Assembly: GCA_022841825.1 (NCBI GenBank)
Contig: JALHQT010000003.1
Coordinates: forward strand, 558,001 to 622,000
Origin: Anaerolineae bacterium
Lineage (GTDB): Bacteria; Chloroflexota; Anaerolineae; Aggregatilineales; Phototrophicaceae
Reading direction: 5' to 3'
Length of the DNA: 64,000 bases
Shown: positions 51,879 to 60,870 of the stretch, piece after piece
Layout: each line of letters starts with the position of its first letter
Position numbering within the stretch: position 1 is the first letter of the stretch
Notes under the pieces: model-generated
The model's input: the letters and a program-made list of their open reading frames with translations, nothing else
Database searches by the model: none
What the model was told of the DNA's origin: nothing
Position numbers and translations under genes: made by a program

Positions 51879-52796
51879 ATGTTACAGCTTGCCCGCAGAT
51901 TGAGCCTGGGCACGCCGATGGCGCGCCGCGAGGCATTCACTTTTTATCTGCTGATTCTCCCCTGGCTGATCGGCTTCGTGGCGTTTCTTGCCTACCCGAT
52001 GCTGCGTTCACTCTACCTCTCCTTCACGAGTTATGACCTGCTGTCCGCGCCAGAGTGGATCGGCTTGCGGAATTATCAGCGCATCTTCGCTGATGCCGAA
52101 TTCTGGCAGTCGCTGAAAGTGACATTCCTCTACGCGATGGGCAGTGTTCCCGGCGGTACCATCATCGCCCTGGCGCTGGCGATGGTGCTTTCGCAGAATC
52201 TGCGTGGCGTCAATATCTGGCGTACGATCTTCTTCATTCCGTCGATCCTGAGCAGCATTGCGGTCGCGATTCTCTGGCTGTACATTTTTCGCCCGGATGG
52301 TGGTCTGCTCAATGTCATCCTCGGCTGGTTTGGCGTCGAAGGACCCGACTGGCTCCTGAGCGAGCAGTGGGCGCTGCCCGCGCTGATCATTATGAGCTGG
52401 TGGAGTGTTGGCGGGCAGATCGTGATTTATCTCGCCGGGATCAAAGGTATCCCCGATGTGCTCTATGAAGCGGCGGAAATCGACGGCGCGAATGTGTGGG
52501 CGAAGTTCCGCTTCGTCACACTGCCGATGCTCAGTCCCACAATCTTCTTCAATGTCGTGCTGGCGATTATCGGCGCGCTCCAGGTGTTTGACGTCGGCTG
52601 GGTGCTGACGCGCGGCGGACCGAATGACGCGACGCTCTTCTACATGATCAACCTCTATGAGCGGGCATTCGAGTTCGTGCAGATGGGCTATGCCTCGGCG
52701 TTGGCATGGATACTCTTTGTCATCATTATGGTCATCACGCTGCTGGTCATTCGCTCGTCTGCGGCGTGGGTCTATTACGAATCGGAGGCGCGTTGA
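51879..52796 (+). CDS. Carbohydrate ABC transporter permease, MalF type
   Basis: A 305-residue membrane protein. Six hydrophobic segments; FTFYLLILPWLIGFVAFL is the first. The EAA loop is VLYEAAEIDGANVWAKFRFVTLPMLSP and LTRGGPNDATLF follows. GAGG lies before the ATG at 51879. It works with the enlarged MalG-type permease encoded 1 bp downstream. No ATPase gene is present in the operon. Confidence 0.92.
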   Translation: MLQLARRLSLGTPMARREAFTFYLLILPWLIGFVAFLAYPMLRSLYLSFTSYDLLSAPEWIGLRNYQRIFADAEFWQSLKVTFLYAMGSVPGGTIIALALAMVLSQNLRGVNIWRTIFFIPSILSSIAVAILWLYIFRPDGGLLNVILGWFGVEGPDWLLSEQWALPALIIMSWWSVGGQIVIYLAGIKGIPDVLYEAAEIDGANVWAKFRFVTLPMLSPTIFFNVVLAIIGALQVFDVGWVLTRGGPNDATLFYMINLYERAFEFVQMGYASALAWILFVIIMVITLLVIRSSAAWVYYESEAR

Positions 52797-52797
52797 G

Positions 52798-54747
52798 ATG
52801 GACGGCACACGCGTAGCCCAGCCCGTAGGGCGCTGGCAACAGCTCCGCACCTCCAAACGCTGGCAGCGTAACCTGCGCCACGCCGGGAGCTATCTGGTCC
52901 TGCTGGCAGGGTCGGCATTTATGCTCTTCCCGATGCTGTGGATCATCTCCGCCAGCTTCAAGCCGAACTGGCAAATCTTCACCCAACCGCCGATCTGGAT
53001 TCCGCAGCACTGGGAAGAAGTGCGCGCGGGCAATACGAACCGCATGATCAGTCTGTGGCAGGTCATGGTGAGTGGCGAGCCGCAGAAGGTGATCGAACTT
53101 GGCGTGCGCCGCTACACGACCGTGATTGACGCCAGCCTGCTTACGGAGCTCCTGATCGCGCCGACTGCTGAAATGGGCGAGGCGGCGGCATTGAATGTCA
53201 ACGGCATTCTGCTCAATGTTCGCGACTGGACGGCGAACGGCGAAACGCGACAGGTGGTCGCGCTGGCGCGCGGCGAGGGGGATACGCTGATCGTTGCCGA
53301 CGCGCAGCAGGTGCAGGCAGCCGCGATGCGCCTGCCGCTGGACGAAGTCAATGCCGGTGGACGAGCAGAGGTCACGATTGGCGAGGAAGTGTTTCGCGGG
53401 CGTGAGATCACGCTCGACGACCGCACGATCCAGGTCATTCCGGTTGGGCCGGAAACACAGCTTTCGGTCATGGGCGCGCCGCAGATCGCCTCGGCTGCGC
53501 TGCTCGTCCCCGCGGAAAGCGTGAGCAGCGCAGGCTTTGCCGAGGTCGGCGATACCGAATTGCCGCTGGTGGCGGTCGAGGGCATGACAGGCGAATACAT
53601 CACGCTGGCGAGCGAGTCCTGGCAGCCCGTGATCGACGAAGCAGAGTTCGACGCACAAGCCCTTGTCGCTGCGCGGGCGCTGATGACTGAGGCACAGCCT
53701 CTACCGGTCAATGGCGTGGTGATGCAGGTCTCGACATTCACGCCGGATGGCGGCGCGCCGGTCGAGGTGGCGGTGCTGGTCAGCGGCACGACCCAGAGCA
53801 TCGTCATCCCGGTCGATCAGGCGTCCACGCTCCGGCTGGCGCAGCTCGGCGGCTTAACCAGCGCGCGCGGTGACCAGCTCAACCGCATCCCGTTCCGTGT
53901 GCAGGATGGCTACAGCGAGGGTGGCGAAGCTGGACAGACCTCGTCCGTCGTGCTCGTCGGCGAATCGCGGGAGATGTCGCTGGTCGCGCCCTCGTCCGAG
54001 GTCAGCGAAGCGTTTGATGTGCCGCCGGAAGCGATTGAGCGCGCGCTGTACACCCAGTTCCGCATCGACGGTTACCGCGAAGCGCTGCAAACCAAGGTCG
54101 GCGAGACCTATTTCCCCACCTTCTTTGTCAATTCGTTTATCCTGGTCGTACTCAACGCTATCGGGCATGTGCTTTCCTGTATCGTCGTGGCGTATGCCTT
54201 CGCACGGCTGCGCGCACCGGGCAAGAATGTCTTTTTCGTCATTCTGCTCGGCACGATGATGCTGCCGTATCCGGTGACACTGGTGCCCGTCTACGAGATC
54301 TTCCGCGATCTGGACATGGTCAACACACTCTGGCCGCTGTTCATTCGCTCGTTCTTTGGTAATGCGTTCCTGATCTTTATGCTGCGGCAGTTCTTCTCGT
54401 CGATCCCGCGCGAGCTGGAAGAAGCGGCGCGCATCGATGGCGCGAATGTCGTGCAGATCATCCTCAGCGTGATCGTGCCGCTGAGCAAGCCAGCCATCGC
54501 GACGGTCATCATCTTCACCTTTTGGTGGACGTGGAACAGCTTCCTGGAGCCATTCATCTACCTGAGCAGCCCGGAGCTTTTCCCGGTCTCAGTTGGACTG
54601 AACTTCTTCCGCGACCAGTACGGTACGATCTTCTACGATCGGCTGATTGCGGCGTCGGTGCTCAGCATGGTGCCGATGATTGTGCTGTTCTTCTTCGCTC
54701 AGCGCTACTTCATCGAAGGCATTCAGCTTTCGGGCTTGAAAGGATGA
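52798..54747 (+). CDS. MalG-type ABC permease with a very large extracytoplasmic insert
   Basis: A 649-residue permease; MalG-type proteins are normally 270-300. The first membrane helix (about residues 28-50) and the SFKPNWQIFTQPPIWIP stretch are normal, and the C-terminal 210 residues (TFFVNSFILVV onward, with the EAA loop ELEEAARIDGANVVQIILSVIVPLSKP) are a complete MalG core. Between them (about residues 70-440) lies a hydrophilic, beta-rich, acidic insert with an internal repeat (VNGILLNVRDWT and VNGVVMQVSTFT, each followed by a 'VVAL/VAVL..G' strand). By topology it faces outside. It might contact the binding protein, the wall or the substrate. ATG 52798 follows the MalF stop by 1 bp. 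Confidence 0.9.
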   Translation: MDGTRVAQPVGRWQQLRTSKRWQRNLRHAGSYLVLLAGSAFMLFPMLWIISASFKPNWQIFTQPPIWIPQHWEEVRAGNTNRMISLWQVMVSGEPQKVIELGVRRYTTVIDASLLTELLIAPTAEMGEAAALNVNGILLNVRDWTANGETRQVVALARGEGDTLIVADAQQVQAAAMRLPLDEVNAGGRAEVTIGEEVFRGREITLDDRTIQVIPVGPETQLSVMGAPQIASAALLVPAESVSSAGFAEVGDTELPLVAVEGMTGEYITLASESWQPVIDEAEFDAQALVAARALMTEAQPLPVNGVVMQVSTFTPDGGAPVEVAVLVSGTTQSIVIPVDQASTLRLAQLGGLTSARGDQLNRIPFRVQDGYSEGGEAGQTSSVVLVGESREMSLVAPSSEVSEAFDVPPEAIERALYTQFRIDGYREALQTKVGETYFPTFFVNSFILVVLNAIGHVLSCIVVAYAFARLRAPGKNVFFVILLGTMMLPYPVTLVPVYEIFRDLDMVNTLWPLFIRSFFGNAFLIFMLRQFFSSIPRELEEAARIDGANVVQIILSVIVPLSKPAIATVIIFTFWWTWNSFLEPFIYLSSPELFPVSVGLNFFRDQYGTIFYDRLIAASVLSMVPMIVLFFFAQRYFIEGIQLSGLKG

Positions 54748-54751
54748 GGTC

Positions 54752-55825
54752 ATGAATCTCGGCATGAGTACGCTCGCCGGGCTGCCGCTGCTGCGCCCTG
54801 GTGTCCGCCGCCTGCGTGTCTCCAGTTATGACCCTGCCGGGGGCAACAGCGATTGGTGGGAGTTTGAGCCGGGGCAGGTGCGCGATATCGCCCATCTGCA
54901 GGGCGCAGGCTGCATCAAACACATCTGGATGACGATGTGGTCGGATGACAAGTACACGCTGCGCAAAGTCTTGCTGCGCATGTACTGGGATGGCGAGACA
55001 TCGCCGAGCGTCGAGACGCCAATCGGTGATTTCTTCGGCATGGGGCACAGTATGTCGCGCAATTTCGTCTCGCTGCCGCTGCAGATGAGCCCAGAGGATG
55101 GACGCGCCTTCAACTGCTGGTTCCCGATGCCCTACCAGAGCGAGGCGCGCATCGAAATCGCCAACGAGGCGAGCAAGAAGCTCAACTTCTACTTCTACAT
55201 CGACTACGAAGCCTATCCCGAAGGTACGCGGCTGGATGACTACGGGCGCTTTCATGCGCAGTGGCGGCGCGTCAATCCGACACCTGGCTGGGCAGACCCG
55301 TCTGTGCGCTGGGAGGACGATCACGACAAGATGCGCGCCGCCTGGCGCACGCCAAATCTCACCGGCGAAGACAACTATGTCATTCTGGATGCGGAAGGTC
55401 GCGGGCATTACGTCGGCTGCCATCTCGACATCGACTGCTTCCAGCGCCAGGCAAATGATTGGTATGGAGAAGGCGATGACATGATCTTCGTCGACGGCAC
55501 GCCCTGGCCGGGACTGCATGGCACAGGCACGGAGGATTACTTCAACACGGCGTTCTGCCCGACACAGGAATACAGTGCGCCGTATCACGGCGTCATCCTC
55601 TACCAGGGCACGGAGGATTGGAAGTGGCGCGGCAAGAATTCGATCTACCGCTACCACATCGAAGACCCGATCTTCTTCGAGCAGTCGATCCGCGTGACGA
55701 TCGAGCATGGACACGCTAACAAACTGACAAACGACTACTCATCGACTGCCTACTGGTATCAGGCTGAACCGCACAAACCCTTCCCGTCAATGCTTGCGAC
55801 GGATGCGCGGCTGCCGAGGCTGTAA
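54752..55825 (+). CDS. GH172-family hydrolase (DUF2961)
   Basis: A 357-residue DUF2961 protein, now family GH172. GAGCIKHIWMTMWS near residue 52, the PIGDFFGMGHS loop and TPWPGLHGTGTEDYFN are signature regions; the Glu of GTEDYF is one expected catalytic residue. Known members are alpha-D-fructofuranosidases, difructose-dianhydride enzymes and alpha-D-arabinofuranosidases, and they form trimers or hexamers. It starts 4 bp after the permease stop. No signal peptide. Likely trims furanosyl ends from imported oligosaccharides. Confidence 0.88.
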   Translation: MNLGMSTLAGLPLLRPGVRRLRVSSYDPAGGNSDWWEFEPGQVRDIAHLQGAGCIKHIWMTMWSDDKYTLRKVLLRMYWDGETSPSVETPIGDFFGMGHSMSRNFVSLPLQMSPEDGRAFNCWFPMPYQSEARIEIANEASKKLNFYFYIDYEAYPEGTRLDDYGRFHAQWRRVNPTPGWADPSVRWEDDHDKMRAAWRTPNLTGEDNYVILDAEGRGHYVGCHLDIDCFQRQANDWYGEGDDMIFVDGTPWPGLHGTGTEDYFNTAFCPTQEYSAPYHGVILYQGTEDWKWRGKNSIYRYHIEDPIFFEQSIRVTIEHGHANKLTNDYSSTAYWYQAEPHKPFPSMLATDARLPRL

Positions 55826-55846
55826 CCGCGAAACAGGACGACAACC

Positions 55847-58507
55847 ATGACGCAGTGGAATAGTGACATCAACGCATATTCGATCTCGCTCGATGGCGAT
55901 TGGGAATTCTCGTTGGCGGGGCAGCTCGGCATGATCGGCGTGCCCGGCACATGGGAAGCGCAGGGATACTCCCGCCGCGCGGAAGGTCCAGCGGTGTACC
56001 GCCACAGCATCGCAATCCCGGCGCAATGGCTAGGAATGCGCGCACAACTTCAATTCGACGCTCTCAGCTATCATGTGGAAGCGCGGCTCAACGGCATATC
56101 GCTCGGTGAGCACAGCGGCATGTGGTCGGCATTCGCGTTCGATATCAGCGCCGCAATGCGCCCCGGCGAGGAGAATATGCTCGAACTCATCGTGTACAAG
56201 GTGGGTGAGCGCTTCCCGATGCGCGAGTCGCTGGCGGGCTTTTTGCCGGATGTCTCGATCCCGTTCGGTGGCATCTGGCAGTCGGCGCGGATCGTGGCAA
56301 TCCCCGGCGCGGCGATCAGCGAAGTGTGGGTGCTGCCGGATAGCGAGTCAGGCATCGTGCGCGTCGAGGCACGACTGCATCGCGCCGCAGGGATGACCGC
56401 GGTGGTACGTCTGCTCGCTCCTGGTGGGCAGGAGATCGCTCGCTGGCAAGATACAGCCGATGCCGATCAACTGCGCGCCGAGCTGCTGGTCGAGGAGCCT
56501 CATCTGTGGCGTCCCGGCGATCCCGCGCTGTACACGACAGTGATCTGCATTGAAGTGGACGGTGAGACGCGGGCAGAGGTCCGGCGGCGGTTCGGCTTTC
56601 GCGTACTCGCGCATCACGGCGACCAATTGCTGTTCAACGGCGTGTCGGTCTGTCTGCGCGGCATCCTCAACTGGGGTTGGTACCCGGACATCCTCTGCCC
56701 CGCGCCGGACGAAACCGCCATCCGCGACGAATTCCAGCGGGTGCGAACGCTCGGCTACAACATGGTCAAGCTGTGTCTGTATGTGCCGTCGCCGCGCTAC
56801 TTCGAGATCGCCGATGAGGAAGGTATGTTCCTGTGGCTGGAACTGCCGATGTGGCTGCCTGACGTGACGCCACAGTTGGAGGCGCGCGCGCCGGGCGAAT
56901 ACGCCGAAATCCTGATGCAGGTGCATCACCATCCTTCAGTGGTGATCTACAGCCTGGGCTGCGAACTTGACGCCGCCGTCAGCGCCGATTTCATTGGTCA
57001 TCTGAATGCGATCATGCGCAGCCGGACGAGCGGCGTGTTGTCCTGCGATAACAGCGGCTCTGGCGAGGCGTACGGTGGACTGACGTTCGATTACGCCGAT
57101 TTCAACGACTATCACTTCTACGCGGATTTGCAGTACTTTGCGCCGCTGCTCGATCACTTCCGGCGCGATTGGCGTTCGCCTCGCCCGTGGATCTTCGGCG
57201 AGTTCTGCGACGCGGACGACTACCGCGACTTAGACGAGATCGCCGAGGCGCTCGGTGGGGCGCTGCCTTGGTATCTGCTGGACAAGAACCCGATCCATCC
57301 GATCGAGAAGTTAGCCTATCCGGAACAACGGGCGCGCATTGCGCGACACGCCGATCTCGGCTTCAGCGGGCAGGACTTGCAGCGCATCTCGCGCCAGCAG
57401 TCGTTCATCATCCGTAAGACGATCCTGGAAAAGGTGCGCGGGCGCGCCGGGATGGGTGGCTATGTGGTCACCAGCTTGCGCGATACGCCGCTGGCGACCT
57501 CGTCCATGTTTGACGATCTGGGGCGCATGAAGTACGAACCGGATGCCTTCCGCGCCTTCAACGCCGACAGCGTACTGGTGTTGGAGCAGGGGCGCAGACG
57601 TGTATGGCATCGCGGCGGTGATAGACCTACGGTGATCGATCGCTACAACCTGCGCGCGGAGACGCCGGTCGATTACCGCGTCGTCCTGGCGCATGTGGGC
57701 ACGCCGCTGGTGGATGGCGATGTGTATTGGCGTCTGATGGATGTGCAGGGAACGACGGTCGTGAGCGGAGGGAGCCGGGCGAGAGCATCGCGCGTCAACG
57801 GTGCCGCGCGCGAAATCGCCGGGATTGCCTTCACGACGCCGCAGCAGCCAGGTGAATACACACTCGTGGTCGAGCTGGGCGATGTGCGCAATGCCTGGAC
57901 ACTATGGGTTTACCCGCCAGCGGGCGACGCGCTGCCCGCGCTGGCGTGGCATGATCCCGGTGGAAACCTCAAGGACTTGACACTCCTGCGCGGGTCGGCG
58001 ATCGATGTGAGCCGCGAAACTCGCCTTGATGCGCTGTCCAATCGGGTGCTGGTGACCAGCGCGCCGAATGACGCGGTGTTCGACTTCGTGCGCAGCGGTG
58101 GTCGCGCCTTGATCCTGCAGGAGGGCGAGGGAATGCTGCCTGTCGTGCCGTGCCCGTTCTGGCGCGAGGCAATCAAGCTTATTTACCCGCATCCCGCCTG
58201 GGACGGGTTCCCGCATCGCGGCTTTGTCGATTTGCAGTTCTACCATCTGGCGACAGATTACGCGTTTGACAGGGAACGGCTGGCGGCGCTGCCGGATGTA
58301 GACGCGGTCACGCCCATCCTGCGCCGCATGGATGCGCGGCAGTTCACGCTGACGGACTATCTGGTCGAACTGCGCATCGGCGCAGGTGTTGCGCTTGCCA
58401 CCACGCTGCGCTTCGCGGGCGGCACAGGCGACCAGGTGCAGGGGCTGGAGGCAAACGTCGCAGGGCGGCATCTGCTTGAGCAGGCGCTGCGTTTCCTAGC
58501 AGGGTAG
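55847..58507 (+). CDS. GH2-like beta-glycosidase with altered acid/base motif
   Basis: An 886-residue GH2 protein: jelly-roll domain (LDGDWEFSL, then VYRHSIAIPAQW), immunoglobulin-like domain, TIM barrel and extra C-terminal domains. The nucleophile Glu452 is in IFGEFCD. The acid/base Glu373 is in YSLGCELDA, where the residue before Glu is normally Asn (NE); here it is Cys372. The enzyme may still work, with changed substrate 2-OH contacts. No signal peptide. 21 bp after the GH172 stop, in the importer operon. Possible activities: beta-galactosidase, glucuronidase or mannosidase type. Confidence 0.82.
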   Translation: MTQWNSDINAYSISLDGDWEFSLAGQLGMIGVPGTWEAQGYSRRAEGPAVYRHSIAIPAQWLGMRAQLQFDALSYHVEARLNGISLGEHSGMWSAFAFDISAAMRPGEENMLELIVYKVGERFPMRESLAGFLPDVSIPFGGIWQSARIVAIPGAAISEVWVLPDSESGIVRVEARLHRAAGMTAVVRLLAPGGQEIARWQDTADADQLRAELLVEEPHLWRPGDPALYTTVICIEVDGETRAEVRRRFGFRVLAHHGDQLLFNGVSVCLRGILNWGWYPDILCPAPDETAIRDEFQRVRTLGYNMVKLCLYVPSPRYFEIADEEGMFLWLELPMWLPDVTPQLEARAPGEYAEILMQVHHHPSVVIYSLGCELDAAVSADFIGHLNAIMRSRTSGVLSCDNSGSGEAYGGLTFDYADFNDYHFYADLQYFAPLLDHFRRDWRSPRPWIFGEFCDADDYRDLDEIAEALGGALPWYLLDKNPIHPIEKLAYPEQRARIARHADLGFSGQDLQRISRQQSFIIRKTILEKVRGRAGMGGYVVTSLRDTPLATSSMFDDLGRMKYEPDAFRAFNADSVLVLEQGRRRVWHRGGDRPTVIDRYNLRAETPVDYRVVLAHVGTPLVDGDVYWRLMDVQGTTVVSGGSRARASRVNGAAREIAGIAFTTPQQPGEYTLVVELGDVRNAWTLWVYPPAGDALPALAWHDPGGNLKDLTLLRGSAIDVSRETRLDALSNRVLVTSAPNDAVFDFVRSGGRALILQEGEGMLPVVPCPFWREAIKLIYPHPAWDGFPHRGFVDLQFYHLATDYAFDRERLAALPDVDAVTPILRRMDARQFTLTDYLVELRIGAGVALATTLRFAGGTGDQVQGLEANVAGRHLLEQALRFLAG

Positions 58508-58749
58508 TCGCCGGCAAATGCATCACGACTGGCTTCCATGAAGGTCTGGATGCACACCGTCAGTCGCCCAGTCCTTCAGTCCGTTTGTACCGAGCGCAGC
58601 CATCACTCACGCCGTGATTGAGGATGCCGCAGCGCTCTAAGATCTGCCCTATCGCTGAATACACGCCTCTGCCTAGGAGGATTATGGTGTTTTGCAAAAA
58701 TGCCGTAAACTCCACGCGCTTATTCATCGAGACGCGCGAGGTCATCCTA

Positions 58750-59841
58750 ATGAGCTATCGGGTTCCGGGGATCGTGCTTGAGAAGCACGGTCAACCGCCC
58801 TCGTTGGAACAAGTCGTCGTCCACGAACCAGGGGCGAACGAAGTCGCGGTGCGCATGGTCGCCAGCGGCATTTGCCACACTGACCTCGGCGCGGTGCGCG
58901 ACGCACGCGCCGTGCCCATCCTCCTGGGGCATGAGGGCGCGGGGGTGGTCGAAGCCATCGGCGTTGGCGTGACGCACGTTCAACCGGGTGATCATGTCGT
59001 TATCAACTGGCAGGTCAAATGCCTGAAGTGCCGCTGGTGCCTGAGCGGGCGGCAGGACTTGTGCGAAAACGTTCAGGCGACCGCCGCGCCGCGCGTCTAC
59101 TGGCGCGATCAGCCGCTGAATCTCCTGCTGAACGCGGGCACCTTCTGCCCGATTGCCGTCCTGCCAGCGATGGGCGCCATCCCCATTCGCCGCGATATGC
59201 CGCTCGACAAGGCGGCGCTGCTCGGTTGTGCAGTGGCGACAGGCGTCGGCGCGGCTCTCTATACGGCGCGCGTCCTGCCAGGGCAAACGGTCGCCGTCAT
59301 CGGCACGGGGGGCGTTGGGCTGAACATCATCCAGGGTGCGCGACTGGCGAATGCGGGCATGATCGTCGCCATCGACCTTGATGACGATAATTTGCGGCTG
59401 GCATCTGCGATGGGGGCATCGCACACCGTCAACAGCCGCCAGCACGATGCAGTCAAGACCCTTCGTGATCTGACGCAGGGGCGCGGCATGGAGCATGTCT
59501 TCGAGGTGGTCGGGCTGTCGGAACTGATGGCGCAGAGCATCGATATGCTTTCGCGCGGGGGGGCGCTGACTCTGGTCGGTGCCGCCGCGCGCGATGCGAA
59601 CATGCAGTTTGCGCCGCGCCGCTTCATGAGCCAGCAGCAGACGATCCAGGGCTGCATCTACGGCAATATCCGCCCCAACATTGACCTGCCGTTGTTCGCC
59701 GATTGGTATATGAGCGGTGCGCTGAAGCTGGACGAACTGCACACGCGCGATGTTCGCCTGGAAGACCTGCCAGATCTCTTCATCAACCGCGAAAAGCTGC
59801 GCGGCATCCGCACGATCATCCAGTTCGGAGGCGCAGCATGA
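58750..59841 (+). CDS. Zinc-dependent alcohol dehydrogenase
   Basis: A 363-residue MDR enzyme with both zinc sites visible: SGICHTDLG and GHEGAGVVE for the catalytic zinc, and CLKCRWCLSGRQDLC for the structural zinc, though the first has an extra spacing compared with class III enzymes. VAVIGTGGVGLNII is the NAD motif and AIDLDDDNL ends with the Asp that favours NAD. ATG 58750 has GAGGT 7 nt upstream; an AGGAGG just before ATG 58684 could add 22 residues. Its stop overlaps the next start (ATGA). Probably oxidises an alcohol released from the glycoside, or formaldehyde-like adducts. Confidence 0.85.
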   Translation: MSYRVPGIVLEKHGQPPSLEQVVVHEPGANEVAVRMVASGICHTDLGAVRDARAVPILLGHEGAGVVEAIGVGVTHVQPGDHVVINWQVKCLKCRWCLSGRQDLCENVQATAAPRVYWRDQPLNLLLNAGTFCPIAVLPAMGAIPIRRDMPLDKAALLGCAVATGVGAALYTARVLPGQTVAVIGTGGVGLNIIQGARLANAGMIVAIDLDDDNLRLASAMGASHTVNSRQHDAVKTLRDLTQGRGMEHVFEVVGLSELMAQSIDMLSRGGALTLVGAAARDANMQFAPRRFMSQQQTIQGCIYGNIRPNIDLPLFADWYMSGALKLDELHTRDVRLEDLPDLFINREKLRGIRTIIQFGGAA

Positions 59842-60710
59842 CCGCTTACCGATTGGAAGAACTCTTCCCGGAACAACTCGAAGCGCGACTTGTCGAATGC
59901 CCGATCCTCGTCCTCTCGTTCGGCACGATTGAATGGCACAGCCACCATCTGCCGCTGGGGCTGGATGGCATCGTGGCAGCCGCCATTGGCGACCGCATCG
60001 CCGCCGCCGCCGCCGCCGTCGTCTGCCCGGTCTCGTACTGGGCGGTTGGGGGAGTGCCCTACCCGCATACGCTGACGTTGCCCGGCGCGGTCGTTGAGCC
60101 GCTGCTGATGACGCTGTTCGAGCAGTTCGGCGCGATGGGCTTCAAGGTGATTGTCGCCTTCACCGGGCACTTTGGGCTGGAGCAGACGCTGATGCTCAAG
60201 CGTGCGGCGGTGGCGGTCATGCGCCGTTCGCCTGTCACCATCCTGCCGCTTACCGAGTACGACCTGACGACCGATGCGGGATACAAGGGTGATCATGCGG
60301 GTATTGGCGAGACCTCGCTGCTGTGGAGCCTGCGCCCCGACCTCGTGCGCTTGGATGTTGTGCCCGCCGATGCACCTCTCGATGGCGTTTTAGGTGCCGA
60401 CCCGCGCGGCGCTGCCAGCGCTGAACACGGCGCGGTGCTGCTGACGATGATCGCCGAGCGGGCGGCGGCGGTCGCGGGACGCTTGCTGCACAAGACGACA
60501 GCGCTCCAGCGCATTGACTACATCCAGGCACTGGCAATGGGTGTGAATGTGTTGGAAAAGACAGCGGCGGCGCGTCAGGCACAGCCCAAAGCCACCGTGC
60601 CGTCGATCACCACGCCAGCTTATCTGGCGTTTTGCCAGGCGCTGCATCAGGGCGATTACCGGGCTGCGCTGCGATATGCGGAACAGAAATGGGCGAACCT
60701 GAGCGAATGA
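59838..60710 (+). CDS. Creatininase-family amidohydrolase
   Basis: A 290-residue creatininase/MftE-fold protein. LSFGTIEWHSHHLPLGLDG supplies metal ligands (Glu, His, Asp), VAFTGHFGLEQ another His, and HAGIGETSLLWSLRPDLV the second Glu. The family hydrolyses amides or lactam rings with two metal ions; sugar-linked homologues of unknown substrate are common. It is coupled by ATGA overlap to the alcohol dehydrogenase. Cytoplasmic. No creatinine pathway genes are nearby, so the name is structural only. Confidence 0.85.
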   Translation: MTAYRLEELFPEQLEARLVECPILVLSFGTIEWHSHHLPLGLDGIVAAAIGDRIAAAAAAVVCPVSYWAVGGVPYPHTLTLPGAVVEPLLMTLFEQFGAMGFKVIVAFTGHFGLEQTLMLKRAAVAVMRRSPVTILPLTEYDLTTDAGYKGDHAGIGETSLLWSLRPDLVRLDVVPADAPLDGVLGADPRGAASAEHGAVLLTMIAERAAAVAGRLLHKTTALQRIDYIQALAMGVNVLEKTAAARQAQPKATVPSITTPAYLAFCQALHQGDYRAALRYAEQKWANLSE

Positions 60711-60870
60711 AGCCATCTTGTATAAATGAGTTTGATCGCTTTCAGCAGGTAGATGTCTGGCAATGTCTATATGAATCTGTGAAAGCAGGTTATAATCTGT
60801 CATCACAAAGAAATCGTATCGTTCGAGCCTGGCATGACAGCGTTAAGCATTTTCATAAGGACAACAGGAC

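Noticed and set aside
59838-60710. Creatinine degradation pathway
   Set aside because: No creatinase, sarcosine oxidase or related gene is nearby; only the fold name applies.
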